This document shows positions 24,501-37,600 of a DNA stretch of 64,000 bases, one piece after another. The DNA is from Penelope pileata (Eukaryota > Chordata > Aves > Galliformes > Cracidae). Every line of letters starts with the position of its first letter. The stretch's first letter is position 1. The stretch is from positions 450,004-514,003 of the forward strand of contig WBMW01005656.1 of the NCBI GenBank assembly GCA_013396635.1, read 5' to 3'. The translations under genes were made by a program, and so were the position numbers. The notes under the pieces are model-generated. The model made no database searches, was not told the origin of the DNA, and worked only from the letters and a program-made list of their open reading frames with translations.

Positions 24501-25632
24501 GAGAACACTCTGACATTTCAGAATCCAGATCTAAAATGTAGTAACTCTCAAACCACAGCTCAAGTCAAATATACAAATCCACAACTGCATGTCTTCCACA
24601 GTTTAAGTACTTGTCCAAACCTCTAATCTTCTTGTAAAAGATAAGATGTTGGACAGTGCAGCAATTCCCATTTATTACAATTTTTTTTTTTTCTGAAAAG
24701 GTCTAAAGTTCCACATACTTGTTTCCTAGATCCTCATTTTGCCTCACTCTGATACATTAAACACTAAATCAGCACATGGAATTTGCTGCAGTTCTCCTTT
24801 AGGCCATACTTTCCAACCTGCAGAGCACAACACTGATAAGAGAGGGAATCAGCATATTACTTCAACTCACAGCATCAGAAATTGCTTATTACTACTGGGA
24901 CAGAGAACAACACCACAATGCACACGACATGCCCACTACTTGCAATGCTGGCTGTTCAGCAGAGCTCTTTAAAAGTTTATGCCATGCCAAATACTAACTC
25001 TAGTAGTTCTTAGGAAATCTGTTATCAAAATATACCCCAACTCATGGTCTGTGATAAGAGATCTCACATCATTTACCTGGAGTGTTTAAAGGACCTGGGG
25101 ATGGGACACTAAAGTTCTGAGGTGTTCGTGCAGCTGCTGGGCTCTGCGATGGTTGTGGAGATGGACTGGGGAGAAAGCTGCTGGGTGATGGAGCTGGACC
25201 AGAGCTGAAAAACAAGAACAAACCTGCCAGAGTCTGACAAGGAAGCATGATCAGCCTGCAAACAGATATGCTTTTAGGAAGCATTGTATCTCCACCAGAC
25301 GACTTGGTAAGGATTTCTTATATATGAGGGCTTTCAGAGTGTATTTGGCGTAATGCCACCTGTACTCTCATGAAGTTCAAGTCAAAATTCACTCCCTTCA
25401 ATGGAAACAGTAGGGTATGTTGAATGCTTCTGAAAACCTTACCATTATGGTATTGACAAAAAGTCTTTCAAAGTTACAGTCTAGCTCACCTCACATTAGA
25501 GTTTGGCTGAGAAGTTGGCTGGCCTGGTTGAGGAGATGGCTGCGGCTGTGGCGGTGGAGGCATTGATTGAGGTGTTTGAGCTTGCTGGACAGGAGAGGGG
25601 GATGACATCATGGTAATGTTGTTCTGGCTGAC
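21580..25632 (-). CDS. MED15: MED15 exons 10-18: Pro/Ser linker and Mediator-binding C-terminus
   Basis: Exon 10 supplies a Pro/Gln/Ser linker (QSMPPPPQPQPSPQPGQP). Exon 11 gives SSFLPSPSPQPSQSP and SVPSPGPLNTP. Exons 12-14 carry the highly conserved helical region with RRMINKIDKNE, KKDLSKMKSLLDILTDPSK and CPLKTLQKCEIALEKLKNDM. Exon 15 has QPLLDAVLANIRSPVFNHS. Exon 16 holds PRKRKYEEDD, a probable nuclear localisation signal. Exons 17-18 end in LLNTWAQSIRQACLSAA and TAA at 21580-21582. This C-terminal part anchors MED15 in the Mediator tail. Introns are short and all nine exons keep frame. Confidence 0.94.
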
Positions 25633-28600
25633 CTGAAACGTGGAAAAAGAGTAAGATCAACAATAACAAAAAGGAGTAGACAAAGGGAACCTAACTAAAG
25701 TCTTTATCTATGGAGAGAAGCATATCCTCAGCCCTATAAGAAATGAAAATGTTAGTTTCCTGTTCTCCTCCATAGTGACACGGTCCCACCTGTATCACTC
25801 TTGAGACTTTTACAACAGTACTGCATATGAACTTTAACAGAAATAATAATTAAAACTGCATGCAATTTGGATAACTGCGTAATCACCGTTTTTCATTTCT
25901 CAAACCAACATGCTGTAATTAAAATGTCAGAAGTGCCACCTGAAAAACCTAAGCTTTATTATAATTAGAGTAAAGAAAAGCATGGAAAAAAGACAGTTCT
26001 AACTTGAGAATTAACAATCATAAACAAATTTCTGAATATTGATTACAGACTTCAAAAGGTCTGTCAGACTTGAATGCAGTTTCTCAACTGGTTTTCTTCA
26101 GGTAAAAGAAGAAAAATAAAAAAATAATTAAGCAAACCACCAAACCAACACAACATGTAAATACACAGCTGTGTGAACCAGAATGGAGAGAGAAATGCTC
26201 CAAACTAAATGGCTAGGTGCAAAAAAGTGAAACCGCTTTCTGACCTTTGGAGAACGATGAGGTATGCCTGAAGGACAAAAAGGACAAATACGGGATTTTC
26301 AGAACAGCACCAGACTCTGGGTAACAATGAAGTTTATTCTGGACACTATAAAGTGCCAGAGCCAGCTGATGTTCACATTAGAGCCACCTCTCACCTGTGT
26401 TCATGTCACTGTCATTTTTCTCTTTCATCAGTTAAAACCAACCAAAACAAACAAATCCTTTATCATGGCCAGGAGTATGGTATAGCGATGTAGCTATTAT
26501 ATGAGCATGTTTGTTTAAGGCATATGCAGAGTCCTTATGACCTGAGGCTACATATATAAAGAGACAGTAAAATTAGCCAACAAGGACACACTGTGAGTCA
26601 GTAACTCACGCCTCCATGCTGGAAGTCACTGATCAGCACCTTTATGAATCAACAACTCTTTCCATCAGTGTAAGCTACTTTTAGAAATAGGTCCCCTATC
26701 AGCCCCAGACACTTCATGGACACTGCAAGTTTGGTGTTGCCCTTCGCTCATTCATTACCTATCCACCTAAGCCACCCATTTCCAGAGGGCACTGAATATG
26801 ATATGACATGCTTTGCTTGGAATACCACATTACAGCTATGCAACAAAAGGAATTATGAGCTGAAGCAATCCCAGCTAAGTGCAAAGCTAGTGAACTTGAA
26901 GATGCTAAGATGCTCGCTAATTATCCATGAAATCAGTTTAAAAACACATGCAGCCTGAACTACTGTTTTGAAACTCCATTACTTTCCCAATCTCTTCTAC
27001 AAAAATAATACCCAGAATGAGATTCTTTAACAACCTGCATCTCCTCAGCAGCTGGAAAAGCATTTCTGAGATTGAAAAGCATAGCCTGCCTCTCACAGAA
27101 ACCAACCATAAAATGCTGTTTGAAAGTTAGGATGAACACTCCAAAAAACACTGACTTCCTGTAATTTTATTTAGCATTCTTCTAGGCAGTCAGTGATTTA
27201 GAATTTACCCATACAGATGTTGCACCCATTTTTGTCAAGTCAAACCAAGACCACTTTTAAGTGGTTCAGCACTCCTTGACAACCAGGCCCCTTTAAAGGG
27301 TCTCAAGCTGGTTACCTAAAATTACTTTTGAAAACTTAAATCCTTGTGTTTTGAGAAGGGAGGATAAAGACTTCATTAGGGTTTTCACCTAGATTTAAGC
27401 TTCTGTATCTACTTCAACACAAGATCCTTCACAACAAATGTTGCAGAAAAGCAAAGAACAGAACACACAGCACCTACTACGCACATCAGCGTAAAATGAA
27501 TTACTGTCATCTTTTTATTAGTGTTACCTCTTCTCATTAAAGTACATGCATAGGCAAATAGCTGTCCTTGCAACAGGTTTGCTCTCTGCTGGCTTCATTT
27601 CAGAACTCTAAAGGTTAATGTATAATATTACATAAAGCTGTAATATTTTCAAAAACTTCTACTCAGAAGTATGCAATTCCCAGCTTACTGCCTTCCTATG
27701 CTTTGAAAACAGTTAATTTGGTACATAATCATTTCAGATGTCTTCCTACAGTTTAGATCAAAGGATGCCTTCAGCTTTAGATCTGCACATTGTTTCCAGG
27801 ATATGCATTAAGATTATAACAACTTAATGAAATGCAGCTTCTAGGGTACACTGCTTACAGCCGACTCCAACAACAGGAGTGGGGAGGGAGAGAACCTCCC
27901 CCTGGAGGTTTAGCTCCAACAAGCTCATTTGGGTCCTCACTTAACTCAAGAGTTACCCCATGGTTACTAGACCATTCGAATAACCTTCATTTTCAACATA
28001 TATAAGGTAATGCAACTTCATATTTTTTAACTGTAGGATGAGATTTTATGCATCTAAAAGCAAATTCACAGATAGCTACTACAGCCCACTGAACATGAAG
28101 CAACTACGCAGTGACCTGAACATGACACGAAAACAGTGTTATGAAGTCTTGCCCAAAAACATGCAGGCTTGCATGACAGAAGTTTGCACTTCATAACATC
28201 CACTAAATCAAAGCTATTCTTGGTGTTTAGAATACATCAGGCTGGAAGATAAACTCAGCTCTGAGGCCTACCTCCAGTTAACTGAGTCTCAGGCAGGGAG
28301 CAGCACTCAGACAGGGCTAGAGAGTTTTTCAGAAGCTCCCAGAGGCAAGTCAGTACAGTATGCAGAAACCAACAGCAAGGAAAAGGAGACTGCAACAAGG
28401 AAGCGATGGGTAATAACGAGGAAGAGCAGAAACACTTTTAGCCTAAAGGAAAAGTCTAGAAAACATTTTCACTGCTGCACTTACGGTTTCAATGTTAAGC
28501 CAGTAAGCACAGCTTTGCCCACTCTGTTGCAAACCAGGTTTAAAAGTTCACCATTATGTTGCTTGTGTGACAAAATGAAACCACTGCAGAGCTCCAAAGG

Positions 28601-31600
28601 AGTTCACATACAGGTTTCCATATTCCTAGTCAGGCCAGCATCCCTTGCTTTTTTTAAAATCAGTTTTACTTTTTTGCTAGATTTTCAGTTTGCTGAAGAT
28701 TTCTGCATCAACCACAAAGCAGAAGCCCATACTAACGCAGAATGCAATAGATTTGCAGGAAGAACTTGGAAGCTTTGACACTAGAAACACAAGAGAAAGG
28801 CTGGGACTAGTGCATTAGTTTTTGCTTTGGTAATCAGATAAAGTAATAGATTAATCTTTCAAAATTCCTATCAGTAGGTTTCTTGAGCCAATCCAATTAT
28901 TGTGTAGGCAACTTTTCTCAGCTGCTCAAGAAGTGCTGCTACTACTGATCATAGTCAATGTTTTGTAACCATTCAGGCAAAAACAAACTTCAGCTAAGAA
29001 AAAAACTCCCTTCCAATTCTCTGGCAATTCAAAAGACCAGGAGATTGTGGAATGCAATGCCCTACCAGTGAGTGTATTCTTTTGCCAAAAAAGACTAAGA
29101 GCAAAAGACACCAATAACCAACCAACCAAAAAGAAATCACTGCAAAATTATCTGAGCCTTGTGATAAAGAGGACAGACAAGATGCATGGCTATTTGTTTT
29201 CATTCCATATGACACAATGTTGATACAACATCTGGTTCTTTTGTTAAGAGATTCTTCAATGTAATACAACAAGATTCTTCTCTAAAGTGAAAAGACACTC
29301 AGAATCATGTTTCACCAAGTCTAAAATGATTTTCTGTTCTTTAGTCAAGGAGGTGACAGCCTCTCAAATGAATAACTAACAGCCAGATGTATGCTGCAGC
29401 CATTTACTCCTCTTGTGAACAGCTGCACAGGCTCTGATGACAAATTACAGCACATCCAACAGACAATATCGCTTTAGCATTTCACAAAAGAGGTGCAAGT
29501 GACAGTTCTAAATTTTAATTCACCCAGAACCTGAGAAAAATGTTTTGACACAGAACACTAGAGATTCACACTGATTCAGAGCTATCAAATTATACGGTAT
29601 GCCAGACTGGATTGTCCCACAACCATAAAACAAGGACTACTTGCCCATCCTACCATGTGTTTATTCCCCATTTTCACAAATTTCTTTTCTTCTGCTGCTG
29701 TCTTTAGTTTTTCAATTTTCTATATAATTTTCCACAGTCACTTGGAAATCAAAGTCCCTCAACAAACATAGACATGACAGCAATAAAGCACTATGGCACT
29801 GAATGCTGAAGCTAGAGGCCTTCTGTTCTGACTCAAATATAAGCCAATCTAATACTTAAGTATCTATCTGAACTCCTCACTGTCAGTCCAAGAAATACTG
29901 AATACTTCATACTGGAGATGATTGTCTCACTGTATACAAACTGCTGCAGCAAATAAAGCTCTAAGTAAATTCTCCTTTGATTCAACAGCCGTGCCTGGGT
30001 TTTATTTTAGTTAACACAAACAGTTACCTGCAGTGAAACTACTGTCCACCTTAAACCAGAAATGACAGATGTACTTGCCTGCAGAACCTTTCCAGTCACT
30101 GTATCTGTATCTATCTCAGCAAAACCCTGACCAAAAAAAGTTGTGTCTACTAGACTTGATGTAGCAGCAGTTAGAAGCAGAGTTTCCAACACTCCACGTC
30201 CCTACAAAAAGCTTGCAAAGGAAACAAAAACACAAGAACAAAGAAACCTTCATTCAACCTATGAGCAAAATGCAAGTGTTAAGGAGTAAAACTGCAGCTG
30301 GTAATCAATTTAAAAGTATCTAGAAGAACAAGACATTAGGTTCACAAACGCCATATTTAAAAAATGCAGGTGAACATTCTTCCACCACCACCACAATATG
30401 TGGAATATTAGCACCAATTACACAGAGTTCAGCAAACTTCTGCAGAGCAGTGCCTCATTTTCCACCTACTGGTAGGAACTCAGTTCTGTTTTATTCTAGT
30501 TCTCCCCACTCTTGCTCCCCTCAAATGATGGATTTTGCTTGTTAAACACTGCTGTGGGGTCTTTAGAAGATCAGGGCCTGCATCAGGCAAATGCAGTACT
30601 CTGACCTCAAGCATCTTCCAGCACCTGGGGAGGTGCTGCCCACCTGCCTACACAGGTTCTTTTCATCTACAAGAGGAGCCCATCTGGTAATTCCTCCTTC
30701 ACAGCTGTGAAGGAAGAGAACAGCTCCATTTTTCTCGGACCTTGATTTTCTTGGACCTCAAACTGAAATGAGCCAAGTTTACAATTAATGCAAGAGATGC
30801 CTGTAAAGAGCACGAGTACATAGGTAAGGTCCCAGACACAACTCAACCAGTACATTGCAGTACTGACTTGCAACACTTCTGGAGACTCTCCTAAAAGCAC
30901 ACTCCTTGTGGAGTATAGACAAAGAGCGAACAGAAATTTGTCAGTTCCAATCTGTAACTTTAATCAGTTATGAACATTAAAAAGTTCTGAACGTTAAAAA
31001 CAAAGATCTGTGCCACTTCAGAAACATGTTGGTATCCCACACTCTCAGAGCACCTGCTGTTTGAAATGAAAAAGGATCCATGAAAAACCTACGCAGCCCA
31101 AAACCTTAACACCACCATGAAAAAGTGACCTTCCCCTTGCTTGGGAAGCAAGTGCTATACAATTACGTATTGAATGCTTTGTGCAACACCTGACACAATG
31201 TGCTTTGACTCAGTAAATACCTGTGGCATTTGCTGTCCGCCCAAAGGAATGGAGCTTGGCGGTGTAGCAGACACTGCGGTGGTAGGCGGGAACCGTGGTC
31301 TTATTTGCATCCCACCTCGGGCCATAGGTGCGGTGATCATCTTTGAGGACAGAGGGACAACAGACAAAAGTAATCGCAAAACAAGAAATGCAGTGCACTG
31401 GCAGGATGAGAAGCACATGCAACCTCCAGGAATTAGGGGGAGGGGGAGCATGAAGGGAAGGTTAGTGAGCTTTTCTCTAGCGGTTAACCTAACATGCTAG
31501 CCTATAAATCAAACTCCTTTTTACATCCTTTCTATCTATTTTTAGAAGGGACTCTAGATATCTTGAGAGTGCTGATACATAGGTTCACATTTGTAGGTCA

Positions 31601-34600
31601 AGGGTTTCTAGCACTACCATTTGCAGGAAGGGTTTTTTCCAGATTCTGCCCGATGTCTTGAATTTCTACAATTTTTGGAAATAAGTGCTCTAAGATTGCT
31701 GTCAAGAATGCTCCATATAAGAAGCTTCTTTGCCTCTATAACGTCATAGGTTTCTGATGTACTTTCTCTCACTGTGGATTTAAAGGATTTAGCAGTATTC
31801 CACTTTCCATTGTAAAATAATCTGGCAGACAGTTCAGCAGTAACTGCCACTAGCAACGCTCCAATGAGTTGTCCAACAGCGAGCAAAATTTCAGAGCAAC
31901 CTACGACTCTGTAACACCACCAAAACAACAAAAAGGACCTATATTTGAAGAAGCTATTTCCTTCCTTTAGTACCCCAAGACAGTAAGTTAAATATATCCT
32001 CATAGTTTCCACTGTTTTGACGGACACCCTTTCCTCTACCACTAGGCTACACTAAGATTTTCTGTTATGAACTCATGATCTGCCTCAAGCTCGTTCTTGC
32101 ACTGTTTGATTCTTCAGTTGTGCAGACTGAGCACACCTTTAAGTACAATAACTTAGGACAAACACTGAAGGTTAACACTACATTTATATTCTAAAATATT
32201 ACCAGGACTACATTAGTCTGCAATGTCTACAAGTGCCTTCCAGACCCATCAGCCTGCACAAACCACACAGATTTAATCATATATATGATCTATTTATCTA
32301 TATCTGTATAACCTTCCATTACTTTATATTATACCAGATACGCTGTGAATTAGTGTGTGATAAAAATTTATGGGAAATTATACTATTTTTGAGGGAGTAT
32401 TCAGGTTACTTTGGCAAATTCAGTTATTAGCAAAAGAGTTTCTGCTTGATACTTTAAAGATCTGAAGTTCTCTGGAGTGCTTTTTTCCAGTGTATACACT
32501 ACCAAGGAACCTACACAGGCTCTAATTAACCTAGGAGTTAGAAGAAGTCTCCTTTCAGTAAATGACTCAGGGCATTCTTGCTTAGTGTTCTGTGTAAATG
32601 GACTGAAGCAGCCAGCAACATGTCTAGAGAGTCAGAGAATGCATGTGCTTACAACTGTTAAAAAATAAATAAAATTAAATACAACATAGCAAGACTGAAA
32701 AGGAAAGAAATAACTGATAAAGAAAATAAGTGTCAAAATCAGCACAACTGTTAGTTCACAACATCAGAGCAATGCAGTCACTTTCCATCCAGGCAAAGAG
32801 GGATGGTCAGAGACAGGATTTCAAAAGAGAAACAAATGAGAGCGCTTCAGACATCACACACACATGCACGTGTACACACACAGCATGCAGCAGCCACCAC
32901 AAGCAAACACAACAACCCAGCACTGGCACAAAGCACAAGTGGATGCTACAAAGTACAGTGAAGAGCTACTTTATCAACATGAGAGCTGGTGAAGCAACAA
33001 AACCCTAACAAAAAAATAAAATTGCTGGGGGGAGAGGGGAAAAAAAAAAAAATAAATCCTTCCAGGCACAATCACCCCATCTCAGACCCTCGTGAATGCA
33101 CATGGATCTCTGGAGCGTGTGAAATCCCAGGGGTGTTTTGGAGACTCACATGTCCCATCCTGGTCCCGTTTCTCATGCCACACCACCAAAGTGTGCAGAT
33201 TTGGATTACTTCCTCCAACGTCACAGAAATTAGCAGTTCAGTCATAATTTAACCGTCTGGCAAACCACTGAACACCAGCAGGACAAATTCTGATTCAAAG
33301 ACTTTCAGCTGCTGTATTGTGGTTGGATGATCATGTGTGCACATGCACACTTTTTCTTTTTTTTAAATGTGTGCTTTGGAAAGATGTGTGTGTGTATATA
33401 TATATAAAATGACACCAATTCCAGTCTTAATGAAAGTAATTTATTTTTCCCATTTTCCCAGCTGATTCACATTTATGAAACCTGCCACCTTTCATCAAAG
33501 GAATTGGGAAAAGGGGTTTCAAAGATTGCATGTTTTATGCAAAGTGATATCTATGAAGGAGTTCAGATAGTCTAAAAACAGAAGACAATAAGAAGCATTC
33601 AGGTACTTTTGAGAAAGATTTAAACTCTAGGCAAATCCTTCTCCACAACTGAAATGGAGATAAATCAATTTATAGAATTGAGAATTTTACCCCACAAAAC
33701 CAGAGAGCAGAGGAATAGAGTATCCCTCCCCTGTAAGACACAAAACATGCCATTTGATAAAAATGTTGAGGTTGAATACAACAATTAGAATCCTGAACTT
33801 GTGGTTTTCTTGCATCTAAAATCCAAGGATTCCAAACTCCTGAAATACACAGCTTCTGGTAGGAATACACAAGGACTGTGCCACTCCACTAAAGGCAGGC
33901 CAGCTCTGATTTTCAAAGATAATCAACAACAGACAATTTGCATTCTGAGCACCCGAAGGACAGCTGCAGAAGAGTAATTTAAACTTTATTAATACTTAAC
34001 TCCAGCTGACTACAGAGTGTCTCTAGGTGCTCAAGCACTTGTGTAGCACTCTGTGGTCACTAGGACACTATTTTGCTTATCAGTTTCACCTGTGAGTTAC
34101 ACACTCGTAAGGACTGGATATCCAAGTGAGATAACATTCACCTAAACAGTGCCTTTATGACTTCAGAGAAGAACGTCAAAGCTTACATGGATCCACAAGT
34201 GAATGTAGGATTGCTTCTAATTTTACATAGGAAAGCTGATCAGAAACTTGATGGAAAAGGAAAACTGCAGGCACGTCAACCCAGATTCCCAGACCGAAAG
34301 CTCCTAGAGACCAAGCTCAAGTGCAATAAGCAAGTATTAGGACAGGGCTTGTTTATAATAAAAGCTTCCCAGAATCAAATAAGGAAATCAAGGTAGACTT
34401 ATTAAAAATTCTAAGTGCTAGTGGAAAACAGGCTAGATACAAAGAAAAATCTGTTCTCAAAAAAACCTTCACATAAATTAAAGAAAATGTAACCATGTGC
34501 TCGACATCAAAGCCGTACTGCAATATTGTCCACAACCACAACCTTAAAACTAAACATTATATACAGCAAATAGTTATACAAGCATAAGAAACCAGTTAAA

Positions 34601-37600
34601 TCATTGGACTTCATAGCAGTTTTTTCCACAGTTTTCTGAACTCCATCTGTGATAATGAGCAACCCCTGCGGCTACCACATGCCTGAATAAAGCCACAATG
34701 CAAAAACAGCTGTCAACCATCTTATTACCCAAAATTTTTCAAATGCACCGTGCTGTTAAGCCACTGGCATAAGATTTCATTAAAGAGGGCAAGAATTAAG
34801 TTGACATAAGCAAAATCCACCTGCTTAGGGGTTGGAAAAAGCACCATTAAGTTAGTAAAAAGGAAAAAAAGTCAGTGTCTCCTTTTAGTCACCCTAAGTC
34901 CCTGAAGCTCTCACCTGGAAATTATTCAAGAAGCAAAAAAAAAAAAAAAAAGTTTTAATTTGTATTTTTAACTTTAGAAGAATAATTCTGCATTATTGCC
35001 AACACTGCACCAGCCGTACTTACCACTGCTCAGCTTTTACATCCTGTGTTACCTTGGCACAATCAAAAGGACCAGAAACAGAACTTAGCCACCAGCAAGT
35101 CCATGGACCACATGAGTTAGATGACAAGACACTATTCCTGATACAAGTCTGTGAGATGAATGTTGAAGATCCAATTGTTATCCCTCAGTCCATGTAAAAA
35201 ACTTCTAAAGGTCTTACTGAGTCTAAAATGTGTCTTGTGTGATGAAGGAAAAACAGTGCAATACATGAAATGGCAGAGTTCCTTCTGTGTTCCCCAACAC
35301 TGATCCTGGTCAGGCTCTTCATCTGTCTGCCTCAGATCGTATACAAAGCAGTGATAACCGTACTTACCTATGTCTGTAAAATGTCTCAACATGAAACACT
35401 ACAGAGGTAAAATATGAAAGACTATTTCATATTCTTTTGGAAAATGAAATGAGAGGGTCAGCTCAAGTCATTCCCAATTTTTGTCCCCTATGTCTCCTTC
35501 ACACCAGATACACATCAAGGAACAATCACTGGGGCTATAAATGTATTGCAGGTTAAAAAAAGTTTGTTAGACGATAAGCTTTCACCCAGCACTTTTTTTT
35601 TTTTAAATGCAACTCTGTACTTGTGACACATGCCATTTTTTTTTTTTTTTAAATCAACAATTCACATCCAGAACAAGAGCAATCTGTATCTACAGTCCAT
35701 TTCACTCAGAAAAAGAAGGAAAGATGAAAGGAATGAAAGACAGCGTGGAGAGATTTCATTATCTATACTATTTTTTATGGTTGGTACATGGAGATGGAAG
35801 GTGGATCACATGTGAGTTAACAAAGCAGGCAAAGATTCACAGTACAGAAATCAGATTATAGAACAAAGCAGTTACCTAGGAAAGTATAACAAAAAGAGAG
35901 GTGATACACTCCAGGAACCAACAGTCAGACTGTGACCACAGTAGGTTGCCTTGTTGTTGTGCATTCCTGTGTCACTACAGGCAACAACCTTACCCACTCA
36001 GAACAGAGAGCATGCACCAAGAGGTTGTCAACGAAATCCTGCCTCTGAGCCCAGACAAAGGGGAAATAGCCTAAAAGCCCATATCCCCTTTATATAGAGA
36101 TGACTGATCAAACCTCATCAGAAAGCCACCAGAAACCCATCTCCATGCTCGTCTTTAGCATGCACTTGCTACAGGCCTGCAACTACAGGTACTGGCTCCA
36201 GGGCCCTTACCTGCCCTGAAGCTCCCATCTGAGCAGCTTGAGCCTGAGCTGCTTGCACTGCTGCTGCTGCTGCATGCTGCTGCTGGACCAGCTGAGCTCT
36301 TACCTTGAGTATAAAAAGAAAGAACAAAGTAAACGTGTATCTGATTAGGGTATGACATTTCTCTTTCAATTGTATTGACAATATCCATAAAAAAAGCTTT
36401 GTTTTGGAGACAAGACTAAGATCAGCTTAACACAGCTACTTCAAGAAGAGTTTTTGAGTTTTCCTATAAAAATAAGTTTCCAAGCATGTAAAATTTGTGA
36501 CTTCTTGCAGCTTCTTCCTTGTACTACAAGGTCTTCCTACGACAATACTAGATACTACAGCTTTCAGGCAAACACACGTTGATCTCTCTCCCAAACATAC
36601 CATTTTAGGTATATACTCATGATCGGCATTTCAACTACTTATATATTCATTATGACAGCTCAGAGGGATGTACAAGACACCTAACTACTCATAGCTTAAC
36701 TGGTAGGAGCACTGGTAGGAGCACTATTCTAGAACACCAACTATTTCTTGTGAGGTCAACAGATTTCTCAAGCATGGCTGACACTCCACTCCTTCCAGCA
36801 AGGCCCAAAGAAAAGCAGGCTTCAGCATTACATCTGAGTTTTTGCTCAACAGCACACAGCACTCACGGAGCCCCACAATAACTGACTAATGCAACAGTTT
36901 GAAAAGCTGCAACATTAACAGGATGACCCAGCTTCTAAGAAGTAGTAGTAAGATGTTCACAGCAAAATCATCATCTTCAAAGCAGGAACTATCAGTATCT
37001 GAAGTTTTGGCCAAAACCTCTGAACGCGGCAGCAGAAGCAAAATCAGTGTGCTACAGAGCCAACACTGGCTCCAGACACACACATTAGGCACCTCAAAGC
37101 ACTTGCTAGTATTCTAGAACAGCAATCATCATGGAGTGGTAGATCTTAAGTCTCACTGCTGGTGATTTTTCTTTAACCAGAATTTGAGAATATTTTCTAC
37201 TTGTCCATCCAAGAAAAAACACAGGAAATTATTTTAAAATATTAAGATCCATAAATAGTTTTCATATTTCAAAAATTCCTAATTTCAAAGATAAACAAAA
37301 CTTATTTTCTGCTGACTGTACTCATAACAATCTAACTACAGATCTCTTAATAAGCTACGTTTTCTTTCTTACGCTATGTTATTTATGTTATTAGCAAAAG
37401 CCAAAGAATTTTTTATTTCTCTAGCAGATCATAATGAGCCCACAATAAGCTGGTCATGAGCCCTTACCTGCATTGCTTTCAGCTGCTGTGGTGTAAGAGT
37501 AACAGGCATAACCTGACTAGGAATTTGTCCCGAGATTGCCTGTGCCTGAGATACCATGGGCTGGGGTTGAGGCTGGGACTGTGGTGGAAGCTGGGTCTGT

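Larger units (their letters stand above)
31341..36210. other. MED15: MED15 intron 8
   Basis: A 4.9-kb intron with several simple repeats: CA-rich at 32853-32885, GT/TA at 33386-33407, and poly-A/T runs near 33040, 34937, 35591 and 35637. A minus-strand open frame of 142 codons at 31614-32042 shows no family resemblance and is treated as chance. Confidence 0.6.

Noticed and set aside
31614..32042. Minus-strand open frame of 142 codons in MED15 intron 8
   Set aside because: No family resemblance and no good flanking splice sites in frame. An open frame of this length is expected a few times by chance in 64 kb.
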